From NCBI GenBank assembly GCA_028691835.1, contig JAQUYN010000024.1, positions 1-32,920 on the forward strand: DNA of 32,920 bases, read 5' to 3'. This document shows, one piece after another, positions 25,494-32,920 of this stretch (position 1 is its first letter; the number at the start of each line of letters is the position of its first letter). Source of the stretch: Alphaproteobacteria bacterium (GTDB lineage: Bacteria > Pseudomonadota > Alphaproteobacteria > UBA9219). Under the pieces are notes generated by a model. The model saw nothing but the letters and a program-made list of their open reading frames with translations. It ran no database searches and was not told the origin of the DNA. A program made the position numbers and the translations under genes.

Positions 25494-26462
25494 TTATAAC
25501 GTCAAACGATCTACAAAATCAGAATGAACTGGCCTGCAACCAGAAATATTTTTGCATGCTACGGATGGATGCAGGACCGCGCGAATGATCGCAGGATAGT
25601 CTTCTGTCTTGTGAATATCTCCAATGACAATCCGGTCACAAGTTGCGTCGGCGGCCCCGTTCCATTCATCGTTGAGTGTATATTTTGGCAACCAAGCCAA
25701 TCCATCTGAGTCAACCAACAAGTAATTTCCTTTGCGGTCAGCGCACCCTTTGAACTCTATTTCCCCTTTGAACGAGTGAGCCTTGGCCGAGCATCTGACT
25801 TCTTTCTGAAGCTGAGAATATTCCTCGTCGCTGATCATAAAATGATCCCTGTTTTTGTATCCAAGGAACCCGATAGGCATATACTGGAACAGTTGCCATT
25901 TAATAATGGACGGATAGGAAGAAAGGATGGGGGCCATTTCCGCTATAGACGTCAGGTTGTGTTTGTGCACAACCGTGTTCACACAAATCTTTGCGCCATG
26001 CTCGTCTAACAAGGACAAGATTTTTTTCTGCTCCTGAAATATGCCATTTCTTCCCGTACGGAAGGTCTCTACAACAGCGGAATTTGGCCCATCAAGAGGT
26101 ATCCCTATCAAATCGACCAGAGCAGACAATTTTTCTGCATTGACTTGTGGCACGATAGCATTGCCGAAAAAAATAGTCCTTGCCGGCCCGAGAAGGGCTG
26201 TGCCTACGGTGTCAAGGTTGATCTGAAATGATCTTTTCTTAACTTCCTCAAGGAGCGATAGTATGTCCGGTCTGGATATGGGATCTCCTCCGCTTATCGT
26301 GACCTTATTGACCCCTATCGTTTTTACGTTATCCAAGAAGTTCAAAATGACATCAGCCTTGACGGGCAAACTGTTTTTGCCAAAGTGGTTGTAGCACCCA
26401 GAACATCTGACAAAACAAGAGCGCCCAACGCTTAAATTTATGCTTAATTGTTCTCTCATCAT
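25494..26462 (-). CDS. Radical SAM enzyme with extra C-terminal cysteines
   Basis: 322 residues. The [4Fe-4S] cluster motif C-x3-C-x2-C is Cys16, Cys20, Cys23, and the SAM-binding G-G-D-P is at 58-61. The C-terminal half has Cys240, Cys275, Cys303 and Cys309, a spacing that could hold an auxiliary cluster in the manner of SPASM/Twitch proteins, with an N-Y-L-L-V-D-S-D-G-L strand in between. It should cleave SAM to a 5'-deoxyadenosyl radical and change a C-H or C-C bond of an unknown substrate. It starts nine bases after the HAD gene stop and can begin at the first or second ATG. I cannot assign it to a known RiPP or cofactor pathway. Confidence 0.86.
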   Translation of the reverse strand: MMREQLSINLSVGRSCFVRCSGCYNHFGKNSLPVKADVILNFLDNVKTIGVNKVTISGGDPISRPDILSLLEEVKKRSFQINLDTVGTALLGPARTIFFGNAIVPQVNAEKLSALVDLIGIPLDGPNSAVVETFRTGRNGIFQEQKKILSLLDEHGAKICVNTVVHKHNLTSIAEMAPILSSYPSIIKWQLFQYMPIGFLGYKNRDHFMISDEEYSQLQKEVRCSAKAHSFKGEIEFKGCADRKGNYLLVDSDGLAWLPKYTLNDEWNGAADATCDRIVIGDIHKTEDYPAIIRAVLHPSVACKNISGCRPVHSDFVDRLTL

Positions 26463-26471
26463 TTTTCTTTC

Positions 26472-27167
26472 TTACAGTTTGTTTTGCTCAAGACCTTTTG
26501 TTGATGGGCGGGCTTTTGCATGAGGAGACACAGACAATATCTTCTGAATATGTGGGTTCCCCGTAAAGCTGGCGAAGTTCTCATACACATAACCGTTCCA
26601 ACCGGCATCATTCGCAACCCGTACATTCGCGGGGCAATCGTCAAAAAAAAGGATGAAATCTTTCCGTGGATCCATGCCCAATGTTTCGTTCACACGTTCA
26701 AAAAAAGACGGGTTTGATTTTGTGACGCCAATTTTTGCAGAATAAAAAATCTCACGAAAAATCTTGTTAAGACCCAACGTGTTCCAAAGATAGCTTGCTC
26801 GAAGAATCTCCTGGTTTGTTGCTAAATATATGTGTACGCCATTGTCAGCTGACTTCTTCACCAAACGAAGAAGATGGGGGTTAATTTTTGCATCCTTTTC
26901 AAACCAGTATTTTACTACGTTTTGAGCGGATCCTTGGAAGCCACGCTCCAGCAAGTAGTCTTGCAACGATTCCAAAAGGCCTGTCTTTCCTTCCAGAACT
27001 GAACCAAATCTAGAATGAAAGAAATCATCAAGCTCCCCTCGGGCAAGGCCGATGTCTTCATAAATATCTTCATCCCAAGAACGTCGTTGAGCTGGGTTGG
27101 CATGGTATCCTTCAACCAAGACTCCATCGACGTCCATGAAGAGGTGTATTTTTTTAGCGATTGACAC
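26472..27167 (-). CDS. HAD-superfamily hydrolase
   Basis: 231 residues. Motif I is M-D-V-D-G-V-L (Asp12, Asp14), motif II Y-L-A-T-N-Q, motif III Lys in V-T-K-S-N-P and motif IV F-F-D-D, so all catalytic residues of a phosphatase are present. A helical cap (about 20-90) lies between motif I and II. The tail from 200 onward is basic and variable. It lies between the ThDP enzyme (27-base gap) and the radical SAM gene (nine-base gap) in the - strand operon. Together with the kinase at 29679 it suggests a phosphorylated intermediate. It differs clearly from the HAD protein at 23622, so the two probably act on different substrates. Confidence 0.85.
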   Translation of the reverse strand: MSIAKKIHLFMDVDGVLVEGYHANPAQRRSWDEDIYEDIGLARGELDDFFHSRFGSVLEGKTGLLESLQDYLLERGFQGSAQNVVKYWFEKDAKINPHLLRLVKKSADNGVHIYLATNQEILRASYLWNTLGLNKIFREIFYSAKIGVTKSNPSFFERVNETLGMDPRKDFILFFDDCPANVRVANDAGWNGYVYENFASFTGNPHIQKILSVSPHAKARPSTKGLEQNKL

Positions 27168-27194
27168 GTTCGTCTCCGCACGCTGCTTGTGGCG

Positions 27195-28925
27195 TCATTT
27201 CTTGTCTCCGTTGGACGATGGTTCCAAACCATTTATGTTCCATACGCCCTCCCAGAAAGCTGGGTTTGACGAAGTTTTCAACTCAAGAACCCTCGGCTTC
27301 TTTGATTTTAGCAAATCGGCCACAAGCTGAGCTAGCTCGTCGCTTTTTTGTTCTAACAATGCAGAAGGGGCATTTTCTTCTGGCCACACAAAGGCTGTCG
27401 CTTCGACTCCGTAACCCTTCGCTACGGCCACATAGTCCATGTGCTCGTTATTTAGGAGAAATTGTTCGCTTGGTTTGCCTATATCGAAGCCCTCCGATGT
27501 CGCCTGTTTTTTTAGCGATACGCTTGCCCCATTGTTGCAGACAACTATTAGAATAGCCGCTTGGTTTTCACCAGCGACGGCAAGTGCTTGGATGCCGTTC
27601 GTATATCCTTGATCGCCGACGGTGCATAAGACAGATTTTGGAGTATCCCCTAACGCCAGCCCAACGCCGTATGAAGTTCCGCTACCAACAAAAGCCCCAT
27701 GGCTTCCATGTATGCGGATAGATTGAGGTAGCAAATCATAATTGAGATCAATTAAGCCCCCCAACATTTGACTGTCATCAACAATGACGGGGTTGCTTGT
27801 TTGCTGGATGCCTTTTGCCAACCCAGAAATCATGGCTCTTGCAGAACGATTGCCTTTTCTATCTTCCGTTTGAGGGGAATGATACCAGCCGTTCTTATCG
27901 GCAGTCTCGGCAAGGCTGTTAACAATATCCTCCAACAGATCGCGCACATTTCCGATTAAGCAAACGTCGTCTTCCGCCAAATATTGATTTTTCCGTACCG
28001 CCAAACAGGAACTTGTAATGGCAATTTTTTTACAAGAAGGCATTTTGCCAACAACCCTGGGATACATATTGCGATCTTCAATGGTTATGAAAACGTCCGC
28101 AGAACTAAACAAATTTATATGGCTTTGATCGGCAGGATCATACTGCCCCACAAAATGGGGAACTGTTTTTCTTTGAAGCCGCTGGAACAACATGGGGCCA
28201 CGCCTGTAAGCGACTTGAAATACAGGGCTTCCAATCTTCGATGACAAGCGGGCCAATAGTGTCTCTACGGCTTCGTTGCGCAGGGCGTAGTCATCAACAA
28301 AGATGAGGGGGGCCTTCGCTGTTCGAATTATGTCGCAGATTGAAGAAATATCGTTTTTCGCGGCTTGAGAGACTGTCGAAGCAATATCGAGGGTGTCTGG
28401 GCGAACGAATTCTGCTGTCAAAAGGTCTTGCGGAATCCCGAGCAAAACAGGTCCGGCAGGCAAGTCACTTAAGGCCGCGATAGCTTTTCTGATAATTGAC
28501 ACAAAGGCTTTATCATCAAGCCCCTCGATCATCGAACAATCGTAAGCTGTTCGGGCAAACTTCCCAGCTGCTTGGATTAATTCAGGTTCAGCATGCGGCG
28601 GCAAATACGGAGATGAGTTCCTAGAAGCCATGCCAACAATGCACAAAACCGGAATTTCGCTACGGCGAACATCGGCGATTGCCCCTAAAGCGTTAGTCAA
28701 CCCTCTCGCTCCGTGCAAGACGGCTGCATAACGCGAGGAATTTGCCAGGTTCCCTCCAGCCGCCATGAATACGGCTTCTTTATCTCCCCTAGAATTCACC
28801 ACCGTTGGCAAAGCTTGCGCAGCAGCATCGCAAAGGGCTAATTCCGAAGTTCCCGGATAAGCAAAGAGACCACTAATTCCTGCGTTTTTTAACATAGAGA
28901 CCAAAGCTGAGGCACCTGTTAGCAT
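27195..28925 (-). CDS. Thiamine-diphosphate-dependent decarboxylase/synthase
   Basis: 576 residues with the full three-domain layout: the pyrimidine-binding domain (1-170) with catalytic Glu50 in G-D-K-E-A-V-F-M-A-A-G-G, a central domain (190-345) that looks degenerate in nucleotide binding, and the pyrophosphate-binding domain with G-D-Q-G at 437-440 and N-N at 464-465. The usual G-D-G is G-D-Q. Relatives include acetolactate synthase, benzoylformate decarboxylase and phosphonopyruvate decarboxylase. It would decarboxylate or carboligate a 2-oxo acid. Neighbouring HAD and HIT-like genes lie within about 30 bases. The exact reaction cannot be told from sequence, and no phosphoenolpyruvate mutase is in the window. 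Confidence 0.86.
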   Translation of the reverse strand: MLTGASALVSMLKNAGISGLFAYPGTSELALCDAAAQALPTVVNSRGDKEAVFMAAGGNLANSSRYAAVLHGARGLTNALGAIADVRRSEIPVLCIVGMASRNSSPYLPPHAEPELIQAAGKFARTAYDCSMIEGLDDKAFVSIIRKAIAALSDLPAGPVLLGIPQDLLTAEFVRPDTLDIASTVSQAAKNDISSICDIIRTAKAPLIFVDDYALRNEAVETLLARLSSKIGSPVFQVAYRRGPMLFQRLQRKTVPHFVGQYDPADQSHINLFSSADVFITIEDRNMYPRVVGKMPSCKKIAITSSCLAVRKNQYLAEDDVCLIGNVRDLLEDIVNSLAETADKNGWYHSPQTEDRKGNRSARAMISGLAKGIQQTSNPVIVDDSQMLGGLIDLNYDLLPQSIRIHGSHGAFVGSGTSYGVGLALGDTPKSVLCTVGDQGYTNGIQALAVAGENQAAILIVVCNNGASVSLKKQATSEGFDIGKPSEQFLLNNEHMDYVAVAKGYGVEATAFVWPEENAPSALLEQKSDELAQLVADLLKSKKPRVLELKTSSNPAFWEGVWNINGLEPSSNGDKK

Positions 28926-28958
28926 TTTACTTTCCTTTTCTTCTGTTAAGTAGAGTTT

Positions 28959-29654
28959 CTATTTGCAACCAAGTTCATGTGTGCGAGATTTTCTTGCTGA
29001 GAGATGTCTCGCTGGGGTCTCCATGCGGCGGACCAAATCTTCATCCTTTTCCGCGAGATGCGTGTCGCGGATGTAACTTCGCATCTTCTCGTTGTATTCC
29101 AGGATTGTTTCCCTATGATCTGCGATCGAGAACTGCTTTAGATATTCCATTGGCCTCACATGTGCGATCGTAGGGTATTTGACGATATCCACTATGGGCA
29201 TTAGCCAATAGTGGACGTTGCAGGCCTTGTTGGCTTTTTCCTCGTAATACATATGGATGTGTTTTATTCCCAGCGCCTCTCTCATTCCTTTCCTGATTTC
29301 TCGAACGATCAAGGCTAACCGTAAATTATCAACTTCTCCAATTTCATCCATCGAACGATAGTGTTCTATCGGGTTAACGATATAGAAGCCCGGCAATGCA
29401 AACGAAGCGTCTTGTCTCACACAAATGCCGTTTTTCTTGTATATGGGCATCAGACATTCGTCTAATTGCGGCTCAATGTCGTTCATAAATTTGCCTCTAG
29501 GCGTGTCTTTGGGAACCAAAAAACATTTGAGTCCCTTACTGCCGCCGATGAAATCAAAATATCGATAGCCATCTGGAGGTTGGGGCAACTCAGAAAGGCT
29601 TTTCACTTCTAGGCACTTAATTGCGGGAGCATTGTTGTTCATACCGATGTCCAT
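28959..29654 (-). CDS. HIT/GalT-like protein with altered His triad
   Basis: 231 residues from the ATG at 29654; an upstream TTG at 29663 would add three. The segment F-Y-I-V-N-P-I-E-H-Y-R-S-M-D-E-I looks like the HIT strand and helix before the active site. The site itself reads A-C-N-V-H-Y-W-L-M-P-I: the H-x-H-x-H triad has become N-x-H-x-W, keeping the central His that serves as nucleophile in HIT and GalT enzymes. It might bind or transfer a nucleotide or phosphate. The family call is moderate because identity outside the motif is low. It sits between a kinase-like gene and the ThDP gene, so a nucleotidyl or phosphate step in the pathway is plausible. Its C-terminus is basic. Confidence 0.55.
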   Translation of the reverse strand: MDIGMNNNAPAIKCLEVKSLSELPQPPDGYRYFDFIGGSKGLKCFLVPKDTPRGKFMNDIEPQLDECLMPIYKKNGICVRQDASFALPGFYIVNPIEHYRSMDEIGEVDNLRLALIVREIRKGMREALGIKHIHMYYEEKANKACNVHYWLMPIVDIVKYPTIAHVRPMEYLKQFSIADHRETILEYNEKMRSYIRDTHLAEKDEDLVRRMETPARHLSARKSRTHELGCK

Positions 29655-29678
29655 TTCTTCCAAGAAAAAGTGTTCCCA

Positions 29679-30584
29679 TCACATAACCAAGCCATCAGAC
29701 GCACATTGAAGCCGCACGGAGATTGGGGCAGGTCTTTTGGTTTGAGCGTTCTGTTCTATCAGAGTTAACACCCTCAGTTCATGGTCGTTTGTCGTCCGGT
29801 GTTTTGTGCATAACGCTGCATCGGCGGCCATATCGTGACAATATCGTCTGTCATAAAATTTTACATGTCCTCTCAGAGTTTCGGATATTCGAGCCAAATC
29901 ATAGATCCTGTTTTCTTCCATTCTTTCTGCAAGAAAGTCCGAGATCGATGCTGCAGCGACTTCTCTGTGTTTAGAAAATTGCAGACAAGCCCTGATGGCT
30001 ACGGTCAAATCAAAGCTGTATTGCACTGAAAGAGGCACTCCCATTGGAAAGCCAACTTTGACGTCAAAATCTATAAAAGACGTCTCGCCATCGTTTCGTA
30101 TTAGCTCATTCGCCCCCCAACGATCCCACAAGCATTCTCCTTTCAAATGCGCGGAACAAAGACCGTTGAAAAAAGACCTTGTAGCAAATTGCGTTCTTTC
30201 CTCCGAGCAATCGGACAACAGAAGTTTTAGCGGTGTTCCCTCGACAAAAGACATTAGCATCCAGTTTTTTCCGTGTTCCAACACTCGCGGAACGTTAATG
30301 CCTTTTGAGGCCAGTTGCTTAGTTCGGGCAACTTGTTCCGCGACGGTCCTGAACGATATTGTCCCGCCATAGGCCCCTAACTGCATAGAATTATACAGTT
30401 CCATCAGATAAGCGTGGCTCTCATGCCGTTTATCATCCCTTACGACCCTCAAGCAAAACCTTTGGCCCTTGGAGTTTGTAAAGAACTCGACACGATTCAA
30501 ATTGCCATGCGCAATGGTTTCCGAAGGCACCCACGGGGTTAACTCTCTTTTGGCCAAGCACTGCAGCAACGTTATGTCTGACAT
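29679..30584 (-). CDS. Kinase-fold protein, APH/RIO-like
   Basis: 301 residues. A small N-lobe has G-N-L-N-R-V-E-F-F and the strand R-F-C-L-R-V-V-R, where Arg stands in the place usually held by Lys, as in some aminoglycoside phosphotransferase-like families. A-E-Q-V-A-R-T-K supplies the helix C Glu. V-P-R-V-L-E-H-G and M-S-F-V-E-G-T-P-L form the hinge. The catalytic loop is D-R-W-G-A-N (D-x4-N) and the metal-binding motif F-I-D-F-D. It is therefore probably an ATP-using small-molecule or protein kinase. In antibiotic loci such kinases often inactivate the product for self-protection. It follows the 149-residue gene by 59 bases. Confidence 0.7.
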   Translation of the reverse strand: MSDITLLQCLAKRELTPWVPSETIAHGNLNRVEFFTNSKGQRFCLRVVRDDKRHESHAYLMELYNSMQLGAYGGTISFRTVAEQVARTKQLASKGINVPRVLEHGKNWMLMSFVEGTPLKLLLSDCSEERTQFATRSFFNGLCSAHLKGECLWDRWGANELIRNDGETSFIDFDVKVGFPMGVPLSVQYSFDLTVAIRACLQFSKHREVAAASISDFLAERMEENRIYDLARISETLRGHVKFYDRRYCHDMAADAALCTKHRTTNDHELRVLTLIEQNAQTKRPAPISVRLQCASDGLVM

Positions 30585-30643
30585 CTTTTCTTCTACCTTT
30601 GTGACGCGGAGCCTTAAATTGTGTTTCGCTTCTTAAATATCTC

Positions 30644-31093
30644 TCAGTTTCCTGAGCCTCCGCCCATAAGCAATGAAAGCAAATTAGTTTTTCTTGACGG
30701 TTTCTCCTGTCGTTTTGGTGTTCCGCAATAATAGGAGATGACGCCGATGATATTCTTTAAATCTTCCGTATGACGGGTATATCCAACTGCAGATGTGGCA
30801 GCTAAGATTGTTCCATGCCCGAAGCTGGGCAAGATAAAATATGTGCTAAGGAAATGAACTTCCTGTGCATCGAAATCGCATAAAACTTGGTATGCTTCCC
30901 CGGGTCTTTTAGGAGATAAGGCCGTAAATGCGACTGATCCTTTGCTAAGAAAAATCTGAATCTGTGGATCAACAGGATGTGTCCAGAGACCGCTTTCGTT
31001 CACGCAGAAATCCTCAACATACCCTCTGGCGCCTAACTCGTCAAAAACGTCAGGGCTCCTTTCGTATCTTTTGCTTTCTTTCTCACTGGTCAT
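30644..31093 (-). CDS. Unknown protein, first gene of the biosynthetic operon
   Basis: 149 residues. The N-terminus is charged (E-K-E-S-K-R-Y-E-R-S-P-D), the centre is rich in beta-type segments (I-Q-I-F-L-S-K-G-S-V-A-F-T-A-L and Y-Q-V-L-C-D-F-D), and the end is basic with a Gly-rich tail (L-M-G-G-G-S-G-N). There is no signal peptide or membrane segment, and I recognise no family. A Gly-rich C-terminus after a structured leader-like part could suggest a modified precursor, but 149 residues is long for that. Placement at the head of a seven-gene operon supports a real gene. Confidence 0.6.
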   Translation of the reverse strand: MTSEKESKRYERSPDVFDELGARGYVEDFCVNESGLWTHPVDPQIQIFLSKGSVAFTALSPKRPGEAYQVLCDFDAQEVHFLSTYFILPSFGHGTILAATSAVGYTRHTEDLKNIIGVISYYCGTPKRQEKPSRKTNLLSLLMGGGSGN

Positions 31094-31343
31094 CAGTCCG
31101 TTCCGCTTGGTTGTTTTGTTTCATCCGTTTTAGCTATGTCGTTACCATAAAAAAGTAGCTAAACTCAATGCACAATCATGGTTAATTATATGATTTATAA
31201 GGCGTTACTTGTCATTTTAGGTCTCCGTTTTGTGCTGAATTGATCTGCTCTTTGTGCTCAAAATCGTTTCTTTCCATCAAGTTGTTACTGTTCACTATTC
31301 TCCGTCCATTTTCTCGCGCCTTCCCAAATTGGGAAGGTCAGTC
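31094..31343. promoter_or_regulatory. Upstream region of the biosynthetic operon
   Basis: It holds an eight-base-arm dyad, TTTAGCTA (31129-31136) with TAGCTAAA (31156-31163), likely a regulator site or transcript hairpin for the - strand operon. No convincing promoter hexamers were found beside it. Two very short - strand ORFs, a 17-codon one beginning M-E-R-N-D-F-E and a six-codon one overlapping its stop (ATGA), are seen but cannot be supported as genes. A 19-base palindrome lies at the far end. Confidence 0.35.
31319..31337. repeat. Perfect 19-base palindrome
   Basis: CCTTCCCAA, a central A, then TTGGGAAGG: nine perfectly paired bases per arm. It lies seven bases past the stop of the metallo-beta-lactamase-fold gene. 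It could be a transcript end or a protein-binding site, but no U-tract follows on either strand. Confidence 0.6.
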
Positions 31344-32054
31344 TCAAAGAGTGAGCGTGCCTCCCTCGCGAGAGGGAGCGAACCCTTTCACAAAAACGCC
31401 CCGAAAAACCCTTTCAGCCTTTCTTCCCGCGCAATGTGTAGGCGAGACCATCCTTATCCCTTCGTTTTTCAACTCGTTGGCGCAGGCATAGATTTCATCC
31501 GTCTTGGCGTGCATAAGGTGAAGGCCTCCGATGACGCCATAAATGGGTGCGCTAAACGTTTCTTTTGCCTTTCTGACGATGGCAACGATACCGGGGTGAG
31601 AACAGCCAACCAAAACAACTAGACCCTTTTCGGCCTTTATCAGGATAAACTGCTCTGCAACGGATTTCCCATTGAACGCGCCGATCATCTCGTCGGAAAG
31701 CAGGATGTTCTCTTTCAGCGTTTTGATCCCCGGCGCGTCGATGAGATTGCCTCCGGTAGCAACGACACGTCGTTTGACGGCATCCTTGGCTGTTGCCGGA
31801 AGATAAACGTCAATGCCGGGGCGCTTTTCAAGAAACGTCCACAGTCCGCCTGTATGATCCCAGTGATCATGCGAAAGAACGACGGACTGAATAGCCGAAG
31901 GATCGACCTGCGCTTTGCGAAGCTTTCGCTCCAGCACGCGATAGTTGGCGAATGTATCGAAGAGGATCGTTCCATCGACAAGATACGACAGCCCCCAATA
32001 GCCCAGCCAAAGTTCCCAAGGCCTTGATCCAACCGCGAGCAGTTTAATGTCCAT
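31344..32054 (-). CDS. Metallo-beta-lactamase-fold hydrolase
   Basis: 236 residues from the ATG at 32054, which has AAAGG about eight bases upstream. Metal ligands are S-H-D-H-W-D-H-T-G-G at 61-70 (His62, His64, Asp66, His67), His153 in G-C-S-H-P-G and His179 in G-G-L-H-L-M. The G-C-S-H-P-G and G-G-L-H patterns resemble the methanopterin-pathway RFAP-synthase-like branch and related archaeal-type proteins of the fold. The exact substrate is unknown. It is separated from the biosynthetic operon by 250 bases with its own palindrome, and transcribed together with the upstream gene at 32117 with a 62-base gap. Confidence 0.85.
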   Translation of the reverse strand: MDIKLLAVGSRPWELWLGYWGLSYLVDGTILFDTFANYRVLERKLRKAQVDPSAIQSVVLSHDHWDHTGGLWTFLEKRPGIDVYLPATAKDAVKRRVVATGGNLIDAPGIKTLKENILLSDEMIGAFNGKSVAEQFILIKAEKGLVVLVGCSHPGIVAIVRKAKETFSAPIYGVIGGLHLMHAKTDEIYACANELKNEGIRMVSPTHCAGRKAERVFRGVFVKGFAPSREGGTLTL

Positions 32055-32116
32055 GTCTGCAGCCTTTCTGTAACAACAAAGCAAGCGTAAGATTCCTCCT
32101 GCCAAATGACAACGCC

Positions 32117-32920
32117 TTAACGAACGAACTCCAACGGTTTGACATCTTTCTTGGTTCCAAACCCGTCCGGACGTCTCGTCTCGATGTCGAAGCAGGACTT
32201 ACCGCAAAAAGCGAAGTATGTCGGCAAATCAAGGCCATAAAACGCTGTTGCAAGTTTATGCCCGTCCAAAACGTTATCTATGGAGCAAAGCGGATAGATA
32301 CCGATGTGCGAAGTGAACTTGTCCTTCACTTTGTTGTTGGCGATATCGTACCGGATGGCTCGCAATGTCGCGGCATTGCCTGCGGCACAGTTGGGCTTGT
32401 CGTTTGTTAAGACGACGATCCGTTCGTTCCCCACGACCATTTCCCAATCATTGCCGCTTTTGATGAACTGGCCATTCTCGTCCTTTTTCTTGCTTTTAAT
32501 GTGACGCTTGAACCGATCAGCCATATTTTTCTCACTGCAGAAATGCAGGTCAATCTGTCTGCACAGCCTTGCGGAATAGCGGAGCAACAAATCGTTTATC
32601 TGCGGAGGGATGATGTATGGCGAAACGGCTTCTTTCCTGTAGGCGTTCGCGTTTCCCTCATCGGTTCCGGCATCTTTTTCCATGTAGAAGTCGTTCAGCG
32701 GCACAAGGAACTCGGCTCGTTTCCCAAACCCCTCCTGCAAATGCGCGATCAGGCCAAGCGCCAAATCGGCGGATTTTACGACTTCCTGCCCGACGTTAAA
32801 TCTGTCCTTCAAATTGACGACCGTGTGTCCTCCGGCAACGATGGCTTTATCGGTAATTTCCGTTCCGGCAAGACGCACCAGAACCGAAACCGTTTTTTCA
32901 ATTTCCGGATGGTTCTCTCC
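32117..32920 (-). CDS. Unknown protein, C-terminal part
   Basis: The frame is open to the right edge; 267 codons are visible, continuing upstream of a GTG at 32878 with no stop. I recognise no family. Visible features are an even mix of charged and hydrophobic residues, a very basic patch (R-F-K-R-H-I-K-S-K-K-K-D) near the middle, eight or so cysteines including C-S-E-K-N, P-N-C-A-A-G-N and F-C-G-K-S-C, and no membrane segment. The C-x3-C in the last part could bind metal. Confidence 0.6.
   Translation of the reverse strand, partial: GENHPEIEKTVSVLVRLAGTEITDKAIVAGGHTVVNLKDRFNVGQEVVKSADLALGLIAHLQEGFGKRAEFLVPLNDFYMEKDAGTDEGNANAYRKEAVSPYIIPPQINDLLLRYSARLCRQIDLHFCSEKNMADRFKRHIKSKKKDENGQFIKSGNDWEMVVGNERIVVLTNDKPNCAAGNAATLRAIRYDIANNKVKDKFTSHIGIYPLCSIDNVLDGHKLATAFYGLDLPTYFAFCGKSCFDIETRRPDGFGTKKDVKPLEFVR

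Noticed and set aside
27195-28925. Phosphonopyruvate decarboxylase, hence a phosphonate antibiotic cluster
   Set aside because: The protein is a complete ThDP enzyme that could equally be another decarboxylase, and no phosphoenolpyruvate mutase, the defining gene, is in the window.
31094-31343. RiPP precursor peptide for the radical SAM enzyme
   Set aside because: The short frames here are 17 and six codons with no leader/core pattern, and no RiPP recognition domain was seen in the radical SAM protein.

Overview
The window looks like accessory DNA from a Gram-negative bacterium, most likely an alphaproteobacterium. This rests on an overlapping spanin pair, which only makes sense with an outer membrane, on tailed-phage protein families of the kind seen in alphaproteobacterial prophages, and on the GC-moderate base composition. 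No rRNA, tRNA, CRISPR array or transposase was found. The taxonomic guess is inference.

Region 1 (1-3076, mostly + strand) is the late end of a prophage. It holds the end of a virion structural protein, a small repeat-containing protein, a one-TM holin-like protein, a small acidic protein, an inverted GNAT acetyltransferase cargo gene, a membrane-anchored muramidase-like endolysin and an Rz/Rz1-type spanin pair in which the outer-membrane lipoprotein gene starts inside the inner-membrane gene.

Region 2 (3090-17734, all - strand) is one very tightly packed antiphage operon. Read in transcription order it encodes a WYL-domain regulator, a SNF2-type helicase with a C-terminal DUF3883 domain, a 55-residue micro-protein, a NYN-domain nuclease-like protein, a DUF1156 adenine-methylase-like protein, a DUF499 ATPase, an OLD-family ATPase/TOPRIM nuclease and a UvrD-like helicase. 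The helicase, methylase and ATPase form an Hma-type (helicase-methylase-ATPase) set. The last two genes have the GajA/GajB (Gabija) layout. Overlapping stop/start codons run through most of the operon, so the two defence modules look like one expression unit. A dyad over a consensus -35 hexamer lies upstream of the WYL gene.

Region 3 (17894-21265) has a small unknown gene and two convergent tyrosyl-tRNA synthetase genes. The first, at 18505, is preceded by a promoter-like site, a strong ribosome binding site and an unlisted 35-codon leader ORF with the codons Tyr-Tyr-Tyr-Ala-Arg-Tyr. The leader is followed by mutually exclusive RNA stems, the last of which can cover the synthetase ribosome binding site. 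This is a convincing candidate for tyrosine-sensing attenuation.

Region 4 (21266-31093) looks like a small-molecule biosynthesis or modification locus. It contains an aldo/keto reductase, an MFS transporter, two HAD phosphatases, a proline-iminopeptidase-like hydrolase, a radical SAM enzyme, a thiamine-diphosphate enzyme, a HIT/GalT-like protein, a kinase-fold protein and an unknown protein. Seven of these form one - strand operon. Together with the duplicated TyrRS, this suggests a product that targets or uses tyrosine or tRNA-Tyr charging, with the leader-controlled TyrRS as a possible inducible immunity gene. That link is a hypothesis. Region 5 (31344-32920) has a metallo-beta-lactamase-fold protein and the partial C-terminus of an unrecognised protein.
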